DNA of 51,380 nucleotides from Caldilineaceae bacterium (GTDB lineage: Bacteria; Chloroflexota; Anaerolineae; Caldilineales; Caldilineaceae), in assembly GCA_026645575.1 (NCBI GenBank), contig JAPKMW010000085.1:1-51380 (forward strand). Reading direction: 5' to 3'. The notes below the pieces were generated by a model that saw nothing but the letters and a program-made list of their open reading frames with translations, made no database searches and had not been told where the DNA came from. Positions 42,622 through 50,241 of the stretch are shown here, piece by piece; the stretch's first letter is position 1; the number at the start of each line of letters is the position of its first letter. Both the position numbers and the translations under genes were made by a program.

Positions 42622-43437
42622 TCAATACTTCTTCACAATCGCCCGGTAGGCCATTGGTTCACGGTATTGAATCAACTGCCGCTCCTCGCGCACGGTGCGC
42701 ACCCGATCGAGGTCGATGGTCGCCACGGCATAGCCTTCAATGGCTTCATCCAGCGCCGTGTAGAGTTCGCCGGAAGGGCCAACCACCATGCTGTCGCCGG
42801 CAAAGCGCCGGGTTGGCTCTTCCCCAACGCGATTGGTTGCGGCCACAAAGATGGCATTTTCACAGGCGCGGCTGATAATGTGCGCCCGCCACGAATCGGC
42901 GTATTGCTCTTCCCAGTTGGCGCTCACCACCATCATCTCGGCCCCTTCCAGGGTCAGGCTGCGGGCGGTTTCGGGAAAGGCCAAATCGCTGCCGATGCTC
43001 AGACCGATGCGTCCCCACTCCGCTTCGACATTAATAAAGCGAAAACCAGCACGGTAGACCTGGCGCTCTTCGCCCAACAGGTGAACCTTCCGGTAGTCGC
43101 CGGCAATGTCCCCCTCCGGCCCCAGACAGACGATGCCGTTGTAAAGAATGCTCTCCACCTTTTCTTTGACCACTAGGCCAAAGACAATATGGGTGTTAAA
43201 GTCATTGGCCCGTTTCGCCAGGTAATTGGTGGCATGGCCCGGCACCCGTTCCGCCAAATCCGTGGCGCGTAAGCCCAGTTCCGCCCCGGTGTAGCTCAAT
43301 TCCGGGAAAATAATGAGATCGGTGTTTTGTTCACTACAAATCTTCTCAACAAAGTCGCCCATCTTGCGCAAATTCGCTTCTGGGTCGGCCAGGGCCGGCG
43401 CCATCTGCACAAGCGCCACTGTAATTTCACGCGCCAT
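42622..43437 (-). CDS. Nitrilase-superfamily protein lacking the catalytic cysteine
   Basis: The 271-residue protein has the carbon-nitrogen hydrolase fold throughout (VALVQMAPALADPEANL at the start, WEEQYADSWRAHIISRACEN later). The triad Glu46 (FPELSYTG) and Lys117 (YRKVHL) are in place. Where the family has the nucleophile in I-C-Y-D there is IGSD, with Gly149 at the Cys position (codon GGC, one base from TGC). It is therefore probably not an amidase and may be a binding or regulatory pseudoenzyme. AGGAG lies 6 bases before the ATG. It precedes the DUF402-like gene in the same direction. Confidence 0.85.
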   Translation of the reverse strand: MAREITVALVQMAPALADPEANLRKMGDFVEKICSEQNTDLIIFPELSYTGAELGLRATDLAERVPGHATNYLAKRANDFNTHIVFGLVVKEKVESILYNGIVCLGPEGDIAGDYRKVHLLGEERQVYRAGFRFINVEAEWGRIGLSIGSDLAFPETARSLTLEGAEMMVVSANWEEQYADSWRAHIISRACENAIFVAATNRVGEEPTRRFAGDSMVVGPSGELYTALDEAIEGYAVATIDLDRVRTVREERQLIQYREPMAYRAIVKKY

Positions 43438-43445
43438 AATCGCTC

Positions 43446-43490
43446 CTACTGTTGATGTCTCTACTGTTGATGTCTCTACGGTTGATGTGA
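43446..43490. repeat. Three tandem 15-bp repeats upstream of the nitrilase-like gene
   Basis: CTACTGTTGATGTCT occurs twice exactly and a third time as CTACGGTTGATGTGA. The array begins 9 bases upstream of the ATG (on the other strand), partly covering the expected leader, so it could be a regulator binding array or simple slippage. Confidence 0.85.
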
Positions 43491-43580
43491 TGGTAGATCA
43501 GAATCATATCCTGTCAGTATAGCATAGTTTGCCCGAATCGCCATGTAAAGAAGTTGTTATTACACAAAAAAAGTTGTCTA

Positions 43581-43706
43581 TAGTCCGCAGTCCGTAGTCC
43601 AAAGTCCAGAGTCCAAGGTACACTTCTCGACTACACGACTCTGGACTGCGGACTTTGGACTGCGGACTACATGACTCTGGACTGCGGACTTTGGACTTTG
43701 GACTCT
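43581..43706. repeat. Large word-repeat palindrome (AGTCC/GGACT) upstream of lspA
   Basis: The left part strings together AGTCCGCAGTCCGTAGTCC and AAAGTCCAGAGTCC. The right part strings GACTCTGGACTGCGGACTTT twice with variants. The words are those of the element at 28087. The right end carries the -35 box of the lspA promoter. Confidence 0.85.
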
Positions 43707-43719
43707 TTTAGGCTACAAT
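43691..43719 (+). promoter_or_regulatory. Predicted lspA promoter with -35 inside the repeat
   Basis: TTGGAC, an exact 17-base spacer and TACAAT lie 29 bases before the lspA ATG. The TTGGAC belongs to the last TTTGGACT word of the adjacent palindrome, so the repeat appears to provide part of the promoter. Confidence 0.6.
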
Positions 43720-43748
43720 AGCAACAGCAAACAGGTGAAAGGAGTCTT

Positions 43749-44282
43749 ATGACAAAAATTACACATTGGCTACAGCGGGCCTGGTTGGTGTTGTTAGTGG
43801 CCGGTATTATCATTACCTTAGATCAAATCACCAAGGAATGGGTGCGTAATAACATTCCGAAATTTAGCTCCATGATCCCAATCCCGGCATTGGGGGAATA
43901 TTTTGTTTTTGAGCATGTAGACAACTACGGCGCCGCCTTTGGCATTTTGCAAAATCAGGGGATGCTCTTTGTCGTCATTGCGATTGTTGTGGCGATTGCG
44001 ATCCTGGTCTATGTGCGTTACTTACCGGTTGAACAGACCTTTGTGCGCTTTCTGTTAGGGTTGCAACTGGGGGGCGCCGTTGGCAATTTGGTGGATCGCA
44101 TCAACCAAGGCTTTGTCACCGATTTTGTCAAGATGGGCATTCCTGGCGTCTATTACTGGCCCAATTATAATATCGCCGATAGCAGCATTGTCGTCGGCGT
44201 GATTGCGTTGGGCATTTACATCATCATGGATGATATACGCAAGCAACGCCAGGAGCAAGCGCAACAGCAAGCGAATGGATAA
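43749..44282 (+). CDS. lspA: Signal peptidase II (lipoprotein signal peptidase)
   Basis: This four-helix membrane aspartic protease cleaves prolipoprotein signal peptides. The 177-residue protein has the N-terminal helix ending in LDQITKEWV, the NYGAAFGIL motif and the catalytic aspartates Asp116 (VGNLVDRI) and Asp144 (NIADSSIVVG). AAGGAG lies just before the ATG. It is followed by rluD after 55 bases, the common lspA-rluD order, and both are probably cotranscribed. Confidence 0.97.
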   Translation: MTKITHWLQRAWLVLLVAGIIITLDQITKEWVRNNIPKFSSMIPIPALGEYFVFEHVDNYGAAFGILQNQGMLFVVIAIVVAIAILVYVRYLPVEQTFVRFLLGLQLGGAVGNLVDRINQGFVTDFVKMGIPGVYYWPNYNIADSSIVVGVIALGIYIIMDDIRKQRQEQAQQQANG

Positions 44283-44337
44283 CTTTGAGTCGGCATCAAT
44301 CCCGCCGCTACCAACGCGAAGCCGCCGCAGCGGTTAA

Positions 44338-45321
44338 ATGACAATGACGCTGGCCTCAAATCAAACACTTATCTTTACTGTACCACCGGTTTCTGCCGGC
44401 CAGCGCATTGACCGTTGGCTGGCAGAAACCTTACCCGACCGTAGCCGCAGCGAGATCCAGCGTTGGATCAAAAACGGTGAGGTCTTGGTGGACCAAGTTA
44501 GCGCCAAAGCTAGTCATCGGCTGGAAGCCGGTCAAGTCATTGCCATTCAACTCCCCCAACCTGCTGAAACACCTACCGTTCAACCACAAAACCTGACCGT
44601 GCCAATCATCTTTGAAGATGATGATCTGTTAATTATTGATAAGCCCGCCGGCATGGTCGTCCACCCGGCGCCGGGGCATGATGATGGCACGTTGGTCAAT
44701 GCCATTTTGCACCATTGCCCAACCATTGAAGGCGTCGGCGGCGAACGGCGGCCAGGGATTGTTCACCGCTTGGACAAGGAAACGTCCGGTCTGCTGGTCG
44801 TTGCAAAAAATGACCGGGCGCATCGTTATCTCCAAGCCCAGTTCAAAGCGCGCACCGTTTACAAAGAATATCTGGCGTTGTTAGAAGGGCGCATCGAACC
44901 GCCCCAGGGTCGCATCATCGCGCCGATTGGTCGCCATCCAGTGGAGCGCAAACGGCAGGCGGTCTTACCCGCTGATCCACGCACGGGTGAAACAGAGGGG
45001 CGCGAAGCGATTACCGATTATTGGGTGCAAACCTATTACACCCTGCCGGTGCGCGATAGCAGCGCCGTTGCCCACTTTTCGTTTGTCAAGGTGGTGTTGC
45101 ACACGGGGCGCACCCACCAGATTCGCGTCCACTTGGCCTGGCGCAAACATCCGGTGGTGGGCGATACGCTCTATGGCTATCGCAAACATCGGTTGCCGAT
45201 TGAACGTCAATTTTTACATGCCCATCGCTTGCGGCTGCGGCTGCCCAGCAGTGATGAAGAGCGGGAATTTGTCGCGCCGTTGCCGGTGGATTTGCAACAA
45301 GTTCTAGACAGTTTACAGTGA
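44338..45321 (+). CDS. rluD: 23S rRNA pseudouridine synthase, RluD type
   Basis: This enzyme isomerises uridines of 23S rRNA. The 327-residue protein has an N-terminal S4 RNA-binding domain (RIDRWLAETLPDRSRSEIQR) and the RluA-family catalytic domain. Motifs are DKPAGMVVHPAPGH, the catalytic Asp146 in GIVHRLDKETSGLLVVAKND, GRTHQIRVHLAW and HAHRLRLRLP. ATGs at 44338 and 44344 are both possible starts. Confidence 0.95.
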   Translation: MTMTLASNQTLIFTVPPVSAGQRIDRWLAETLPDRSRSEIQRWIKNGEVLVDQVSAKASHRLEAGQVIAIQLPQPAETPTVQPQNLTVPIIFEDDDLLIIDKPAGMVVHPAPGHDDGTLVNAILHHCPTIEGVGGERRPGIVHRLDKETSGLLVVAKNDRAHRYLQAQFKARTVYKEYLALLEGRIEPPQGRIIAPIGRHPVERKRQAVLPADPRTGETEGREAITDYWVQTYYTLPVRDSSAVAHFSFVKVVLHTGRTHQIRVHLAWRKHPVVGDTLYGYRKHRLPIERQFLHAHRLRLRLPSSDEEREFVAPLPVDLQQVLDSLQ

Positions 45322-45380
45322 TTTGTTCATATCCTTCCGATACGAAGTTATTTTGAGGGGGCTTTTGCAAGGCGCAACAT

Positions 45381-45456
45381 GACCAGACCTCCGGGAGGGG
45401 GGCAAACGAACTTTCTCTACAGCAACATCTTATGCCCCCCTCCCGGAGGTCTGGTC
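45381..45456. repeat. Perfect 24-bp palindrome between convergent rluD and the deaminase gene
   Basis: GACCAGACCTCCGGGAGGGG plus GGCA is matched exactly by 45433-45456 around a 28-base loop. Each arm also contains the small palindrome CCTCCGGGAGG. It ends 8 bases before the deaminase stop codon and could serve as a shared terminator or be another repeat family. Confidence 0.9.
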
Positions 45457-45464
45457 GCGCTATC

Positions 45465-46649
45465 TCATCGTGGCTTGTCTTGCACAAGCCCTGTTTCACA
45501 ATTATTTTGTACCCAACCATCGAACTCATGGAGTAAGCGTTGTTTGACCTCAGCCGGCGCACCGGAAGTCACAAACGCATTGCGCGCAATTCGCACCAGA
45601 TCAGCATGGCTGTAGCCAAATTCCATCGCCAGCACCTGATATTCTTGCGTCAGCGAGGTATTAAAAAGCGGCGGGTCATCGCTATTGACTGTGACCAGCA
45701 GCCCCATGCGGTCGAGTTTGGGGAAAGGGTGTTCCGCCAGGCTAGGATAAACGTGCAGACAGATGTTGCTGGTCGGGTTGATCTCTAGCGGGATCTGTCG
45801 TTCTTTGAGCAAGGTGAGCAGCGCCTCGTCTTCAATGGCGCGCACGCCATGCCCAATGCGATCCGCCGCCAGCGTGTTGATGGCGCCCCAAATGCTCGCC
45901 GGCCCGACCGTTTCGCCGGCATGGGGGACGGAGAGCAACCCGGCGGCCTTGGCGGTGCGAAAGACATGGGCAAATGGCTCCGGCGGCGCACCGACTTCAA
46001 AGCCCCCCAGCCCAAAGCCGATCACCCCTTTATCTTGACCGGCCAAGGCATAAGCCAGGGTCCGTTCCGCCGGGTAAGGGTGATACATTTCCTTTTTGCG
46101 CAACCCCAGGCGGCGCAACCCCGCATCGAGCCCACGGACTACGCCCCGCACGCGACTAGACTTATGCCACGGCTTAAAACTGGTGTTGCGTGGAATGTCA
46201 AAGACCCAACGCATCTCAACGCCAAAATCCCGTTTTGCTTGGGCGCGCCCCGCCTCCAAGCCTTCAAAAATGGCCTCCATCGTCAGCCCCTTATCCTGTA
46301 AATCGGTGTGAGTGAAGGGCGTAAAGGTCAACTCCCGGTAGCGAATGTTCTGCGCCGCCATGTCGGCGCCACAGGCATGGACGATCAGCGCAAAGTCTTC
46401 CGGCGTGCGCAGCAGATCCGAAATGGTCCAGTAAATCTGGATAAAGTGGGGAAAATCGGTAAAGGTAAACCAGTCGCGCAACCCCGCAATGTCGGTGGTG
46501 GGCAGTTTGTCCTCCCGCTGATGACGGCGGGCCAATGCCAGCAGTGTCTCTGGTTGGATGGCGCCTTCCAGGTGAATATGGATTTCGGCTTTGGGCATGG
46601 CACTGATAAAGTTGCGAGTTGCTTGGGCAAGTTGTGAGTGTTGGTTCAT
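45465..46649 (-). CDS. add: Adenosine deaminase family protein
   Basis: This zinc TIM-barrel amidohydrolase has 394 residues. The zinc ligands in AEIHIHLEGA (His24, His26), SVPHAGETVG, DRIGHGVRA and the catalytic VNSDDPPLF are present, so the metal site is complete. An extra segment of about 45 residues near 160-205 (KPWHKSSRVRGVVRGLDAGL) is longer than in typical adenosine deaminases, and SDDPP instead of NTDDP is common in adenine or other purine deaminases, so the exact substrate is open. No Shine-Dalgarno is visible; Met18 is an alternative start. Confidence 0.85.
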   Translation of the reverse strand: MNQHSQLAQATRNFISAMPKAEIHIHLEGAIQPETLLALARRHQREDKLPTTDIAGLRDWFTFTDFPHFIQIYWTISDLLRTPEDFALIVHACGADMAAQNIRYRELTFTPFTHTDLQDKGLTMEAIFEGLEAGRAQAKRDFGVEMRWVFDIPRNTSFKPWHKSSRVRGVVRGLDAGLRRLGLRKKEMYHPYPAERTLAYALAGQDKGVIGFGLGGFEVGAPPEPFAHVFRTAKAAGLLSVPHAGETVGPASIWGAINTLAADRIGHGVRAIEDEALLTLLKERQIPLEINPTSNICLHVYPSLAEHPFPKLDRMGLLVTVNSDDPPLFNTSLTQEYQVLAMEFGYSHADLVRIARNAFVTSGAPAEVKQRLLHEFDGWVQNNCETGLVQDKPR

Positions 46650-46823
46650 GAACGTAACCGATCGGCAAAGTTTGGGTTGGCGGGTATGGCGTGTAGAATA
46701 TAAAGTAAGAATCAGCTCAACAGCAGATAAACACTCCCTGAGAAAGAGAAAACCCTTCCAGTCCAGGGAAACAAGTCGCGCTATGCTCTTGCAAGCACCG
46801 TTCTAGAGATTCTAACCGAATTC

Positions 46824-48143
46824 ATGTATATCGAACAAACACGACCAGATTCTGTACAAGCAATCCAACCCCTTACCAATAAATGGCGCTGGACGCGCAT
46901 CCGCACTGCTATTTTTTGCCTATTCATGCTCTGGGTTGGCTTAGGATTGAGTGGCGGCAGTACGATTCCCGCAACCGAAGCGCAACAACGGGGCAAAGCG
47001 ATGATTGTCGCCGGCTGGGGCTTTGATCTGCTCGGCTGGGAAGTGGAGGCTATCGGTGAAAAGTTGCGCGCCCTGTTGAATCAACCGGCGCATGGTCTCA
47101 CCTACGCCGAATCAGTTAGCCTGGTGCATGAGTATCTGGAGCGGGCGCAGGCCATCCGCAAGCTGGAAAACGACATCAACCGCACCTTTGCCGAAAACAA
47201 TCACCAGGCCACGCCCCAAACCAAGCGCTGGCAAGAACAAGTAATCGCTTTGCGCAGCCAACAACAGGCCAAACGTCCCGCGGTCGAGCAGATCATCGAA
47301 GGCCAGGTCGCCCATGAATTGGCGAACGAGGGGTTGACGTGGGCCAACACGGTCTTTCCGCCTGTCCAGTTCACCTTTGTCGAACCGCCGCGCAAATTGG
47401 TCGTCAGTCCACGCGATAAGATTACCACCATCTACAGCCAGATGCTCACTGCCGAAATGAGCATCGAAACCATCGAGCAGAGTGAAAGCGCCTATCGCCA
47501 GCAATACGATGTCAGCGCCTACATCACCAATATCGGCGGCTTGGGCGCTTTTCCGACGATGGTGATTGACCGTGCAGGGCTAGACTGGATCTTAAGCACG
47601 GTGGCCCATGAATGGTGTCACAACTATCTCAGCCTCTTCCCGCTCGGTCTGAACTATCTCACCAGCGCCGATCTAATGACGATCAACGAAACCGTGGCGG
47701 AAATTGTCGGCAATGAGATCGGGGAACGCGCATTACGCACCTTCTACCCCGACCAAGTGCGTCCGCCAGCGACAGAGCAGCCGTCGCCACAAGTCAAAGC
47801 CGATAAACCGCCGGTCTTTGATTTTGGGACAGAAATGCGCGAAACCCGGATTCGTGTCGATGGCTTGTTGGCGGCAGGGCAAGTCGAGGCTGCTGAACGG
47901 TACATGGAAGCCCGGCGCCGCTTCTTTGTGCAGCATGGCTACCCGTTGCGCGTGCTGAATCAGGCCTACTTTGCTTTTCATGGCAGTTACGGCACCAGCC
48001 CGGCCAGTACCAGCCCCATCGGCCCAAAATTGGAAGAGCTACGGACGCTGACACCGGATCTACAGACATTTCTGGTGGCCGTGCGGGGGATTACGTCGGT
48101 CGAGGAATTGGATGCGGTTTTGGCACAGTGGACAATCAAGTAG
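46824..48143 (+). CDS. Membrane-anchored zincin-type metalloprotease (predicted)
   Basis: The 439-residue protein has a short cytoplasmic tail, one membrane helix at about 28-48 (AIFCLFMLWVGLGLSG) and an extracytoplasmic helical domain. A protease-like core follows with VAHEWCHNYL (HEXXH at 262-266) and NETVAEIVGNEIG downstream, which may give the third zinc ligand. The C-terminal part has FFVQHGYPLRVLNQAYFAFH and GSYGTSPASTSPIGPK, which I have no family name for. The fold class is inferred from the HEXXH and glutamate spacing. It has no visible Shine-Dalgarno and seems monocistronic. Confidence 0.75.
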   Translation: MYIEQTRPDSVQAIQPLTNKWRWTRIRTAIFCLFMLWVGLGLSGGSTIPATEAQQRGKAMIVAGWGFDLLGWEVEAIGEKLRALLNQPAHGLTYAESVSLVHEYLERAQAIRKLENDINRTFAENNHQATPQTKRWQEQVIALRSQQQAKRPAVEQIIEGQVAHELANEGLTWANTVFPPVQFTFVEPPRKLVVSPRDKITTIYSQMLTAEMSIETIEQSESAYRQQYDVSAYITNIGGLGAFPTMVIDRAGLDWILSTVAHEWCHNYLSLFPLGLNYLTSADLMTINETVAEIVGNEIGERALRTFYPDQVRPPATEQPSPQVKADKPPVFDFGTEMRETRIRVDGLLAAGQVEAAERYMEARRRFFVQHGYPLRVLNQAYFAFHGSYGTSPASTSPIGPKLEELRTLTPDLQTFLVAVRGITSVEELDAVLAQWTIK

Positions 48144-48145
48144 AT

Positions 48146-48421
48146 TCACAACATCTCAAGCCTGAATTGTTGAGCATCTGTGATGGTTTGCACCGCAACT
48201 TCTTTACGCTCGATGGCTAGTTCCATTTCGAGAGCAGCAACTGTATCTTCTAAATCGGCTAGATGTTCAAGCAGCGCGTTCCATTGTTCAGGTGTAACCA
48301 ACACCGCAGCATTACGGTCGCTTTGCGTTATTACCACCGGCGCAGCTTGGATAGCAGTCAATGTTTCCAGTGGATGCGTACAAAAATCATGCAGACCGAT
48401 CATTTGGATTGTTTGATCCAT
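48146..48421 (-). CDS. Phd/YefM-type antitoxin, orphan
   Basis: The 91-residue protein looks like a Phd/YefM antitoxin: an N-terminal strand-helix domain with FCTHPLETLTAIQAAPVVIT and QSDRNAAVLVTPEQWNALLE, and a C-terminal helix. In such systems the protein represses its own operon and neutralises a RelE or Doc toxin. No toxin gene follows in the expected place; the zincin gene ends 2 bases away on the other strand. I choose the ATG at 48421 because GGAGG lies 6 bases upstream; the frame is open further but overlaps the sfsA start region. Confidence 0.85.
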   Translation of the reverse strand: MDQTIQMIGLHDFCTHPLETLTAIQAAPVVITQSDRNAAVLVTPEQWNALLEHLADLEDTVAALEMELAIERKEVAVQTITDAQQFRLEML

Positions 48422-48452
48422 TGACACCTCCTCAAATTCAAGATTGGCGATT

Positions 48453-49190
48453 ATGATCTTTCCCTTTACCACCCAGCCGGCTACTTTTTTAGAGCGCCCC
48501 AACCGCTATCGTATTATCGCACAACTGCATGAAAATCAGCAGATCATCAATGCTCATTGCCCCGATCCCGGTCGATTGCGCGAGTTGTTGATTCCCGGCG
48601 TAACGGTTCACATTAGCAACGCTAGCCACACCGAACGCAAAACCGCCTATGACCTGCGCTTTGTCGAACACCCGGAACATGGGCAACTGGTCAGTCTGGA
48701 TACACGCTTGCCCAATCAGATTTTCGGTGAAGGTCTGGCAAGCGGCTTCTTTCCACCGTTTCGCGGCCATCAAGCCATGCAACGGGAGAAACCGCTGCCT
48801 CATGCGCCAACTGACGGCGGCGTCCACAGCCGGATTGATTATTACATCACTGACGCCGCAGGTCGCCCCTGCTGGATCGAGGTCAAGTCCGCCAGCTTGG
48901 TCGAAGAACGCTGCGCCCGCTTTCCCGATGCCGTTACCGCTCGTGGGCGACGCCATGTGCTGGAACTGGCGGAAATGGCGCAACATGGCATCCGCACCGC
49001 CGTTGTCTTCATCATCCAACGCCCCGATGCTGATCTGTTGCGACCCCAGTGGTCCACTGATCCTGACTTTGGTCATGCGTTGGTGGCGGCGCAAGCGGTG
49101 GGGGTGGAAATTTATGCGTATACCTGCATTCTCACCCTACAACAGGTCTACCTTGAGCGTATGATTCCGGTTGTGCTAACTGTGGGTTAA
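48453..49190 (+). CDS. sfsA: DNA/RNA nuclease SfsA family protein
   Basis: The 245-residue protein has the SfsA motifs in order: FLERPNRYRIIAQL, AHCPDPGRLRELLIPG, YDLRFVEHP, VSLDTRLPNQIF, the conserved SRIDYYI, CWIEVKSASLVEE, ARFPDAVTARGRRHVLELA and VVFIIQRPDA. E. coli SfsA was linked to sugar fermentation and later to nuclease activity; the acidic D...EVKS core fits a PD-(D/E)XK-like nuclease. The ATG at 48453 is preferred to the TTG at 48444. It diverges from the antitoxin gene. Confidence 0.95.
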   Translation: MIFPFTTQPATFLERPNRYRIIAQLHENQQIINAHCPDPGRLRELLIPGVTVHISNASHTERKTAYDLRFVEHPEHGQLVSLDTRLPNQIFGEGLASGFFPPFRGHQAMQREKPLPHAPTDGGVHSRIDYYITDAAGRPCWIEVKSASLVEERCARFPDAVTARGRRHVLELAEMAQHGIRTAVVFIIQRPDADLLRPQWSTDPDFGHALVAAQAVGVEIYAYTCILTLQQVYLERMIPVVLTVG

Positions 49191-49223
49191 CAAAATGTCA
49201 ACGAAACGCCAACATTTTGCCCC

Positions 49224-49252
49224 TTTACAAAGCGGAACTGATGTGCTATACT
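49224..49252 (+). promoter_or_regulatory. Promoter of the tmRNA gene
   Basis: TTTACA, a 17-base spacer and TATACT with an extended TG lie 15 bases before the mature 5' end of tmRNA. This fits a strong constitutive promoter. Confidence 0.7.
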
Positions 49253-49267
49253 GTGGTTGTTAGTCAA

Positions 49268-49674
49268 GGGGATGTCCGGTTTCGACGGGGCAGGAAGTGC
49301 TTTGACGGCAGGTCGTAGAGCGTGAGGCTACGTAAAAAGACGCAAAACCTATAAATGCCAACACAGGCAAATCCTTCAACTTCGGTTTCGCTAGCGCCCC
49401 TATGGCGGCAGCTGCCTAATCAAGCTGAAGTGATCCTCTAATCCAGGATCACGGCCCGTTCTAGTGCTACTCGCAGGCTAGACGCAAGCTGACATATACT
49501 GCGCAGGTGCGGGGGTTTGACGCCGATACGGCCCCCTAAGACCTATCGGCTAGGTGGGCATGTGCATCCCGTCGCTCGGAGGCCGCCCAGCGAAACACCA
49601 AATGTGGCGACTAAACCTGTAGAAGTTTCTGTACGAATGTTTCGGACGCGGGTTCAACTCCCGCCATCTCCACC
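49268..49674 (+). ncRNA. ssrA: Transfer-messenger RNA
   Basis: The RNA rescues stalled ribosomes. The 5' end GGGGATGTCCGGTTTCGACG pairs with the 3' end CATCTCC to form the acceptor stem, and GGACGCGGGTTCAACTCCCG forms the T arm. The tag frame starts at the resume codon GCC (49357) and encodes ANTGKSFNFGFASAPMAAAA, then TAA at 49417-49419. The tag ends in AAAA instead of the frequent LAA. After the discriminator A the genome reads CCT, so the terminal CCA is not fully encoded. The one-piece form is complete, with a terminator 5 bases later. Confidence 0.97.
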
Positions 49675-49678
49675 TTGC

Positions 49679-49711
49679 AAAAACGGCTCGGATATAATCC
49701 GAGCCGTTTTT
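49679..49711 (+). terminator. Intrinsic terminator of tmRNA
   Basis: AAAAACGGCTCGGA pairs with TCCGAGCCGTTTTT around a 5-base loop, ending in TTTTTC. It is a textbook terminator immediately after the tmRNA. Confidence 0.95.
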
Positions 49712-49727
49712 CTTTGTATCCAATAGG

Positions 49728-49823
49728 CTATAAGAGGTCATGCGCTAGCAAAAGTTCCTCGACTTCTGCCACAAATTGGAGCAGGGGACGGGGTGACATT
49801 CCTACCGGCAAAGCAATAACTGT
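49728..49823 (-). pseudogene. Open-frame remnant after the antitoxin-like gene
   Basis: After the TGA stop of the upstream gene the same minus-strand frame stays open for 31 codons to a TAG. The translation, TVIALPVGMSPRPLLQFVAE then VEELLLAHDLL, looks like genuine protein. It may be the tail of a lost toxin or partner protein, or a read-through extension. No Shine-Dalgarno or start codon other than the ATG in VGMSPR is seen. Confidence 0.35.
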
Positions 49824-50147
49824 TCAATTGTCGGCATAGAGCAAATCAGTTAACTGGCGCTGGATAGTCTCAATACCGTCAATCGCCGTTTCCCAGGCCA
49901 TCGCATCGGACTCAACCTCCCATGTATGATTCTGCTGTGCTGTGATATGCTGATCTTCAAACTCAGCAAAAGTCATGCCATATTTTTTCCGTAATTGACG
50001 ATCACTTAAGTGGTATTGTGCCAACCGGCGGCGATATTCAGATTGAAGCAGGCTACTCAATTTTTGGTCAATCTCAGTAGCCTGCCCAATCATAAGCTGT
50101 TTTAGGTGTTGGGCAAGATTATCAGAAATCTGAATTGTCACACTCAT
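49824..50147 (-). CDS. Small antitoxin-like protein of unknown family
   Basis: The 107-residue protein begins with a strand-helix segment (MSVTIQISDNLAQHLKQL) typical of MetJ/Arc/CopG or related antitoxin N-termini. Then comes SSLLQSEYRRRLAQYHLSDR, the segment KKYGMTFAEFEDQH and an acidic C-terminal helix. Proteins of this shape are often encoded beside small toxins, but only a 31-codon remnant lies downstream. I choose the ATG at 50147, with AGGAG 5 bases upstream, over the GTG at 50153. It is the second orphan antitoxin-like gene within 2 kb. Confidence 0.65.
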   Translation of the reverse strand: MSVTIQISDNLAQHLKQLMIGQATEIDQKLSSLLQSEYRRRLAQYHLSDRQLRKKYGMTFAEFEDQHITAQQNHTWEVESDAMAWETAIDGIETIQRQLTDLLYADN

Positions 50148-50241
50148 ATCCACTCCTGTACCAACGTTTCACACATGACGGAATGAATAGCAGTATACGA
50201 GATCATAGCTGTTTCCGGCAACTCTTCCGACATCCAACCTA

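Noticed and set aside
43446..43490. Short direct repeats considered as a CRISPR fragment
   Set aside because: The 15-base units are contiguous with no spacers, and no cas gene is in the window.
49616..49675. Possible tRNA gene suggested by the GGTTCAACTCCCG T-arm motif
   Set aside because: It is the tRNA-like 3' domain of tmRNA. There is no anticodon arm, and the 5' half lies 400 bases upstream.
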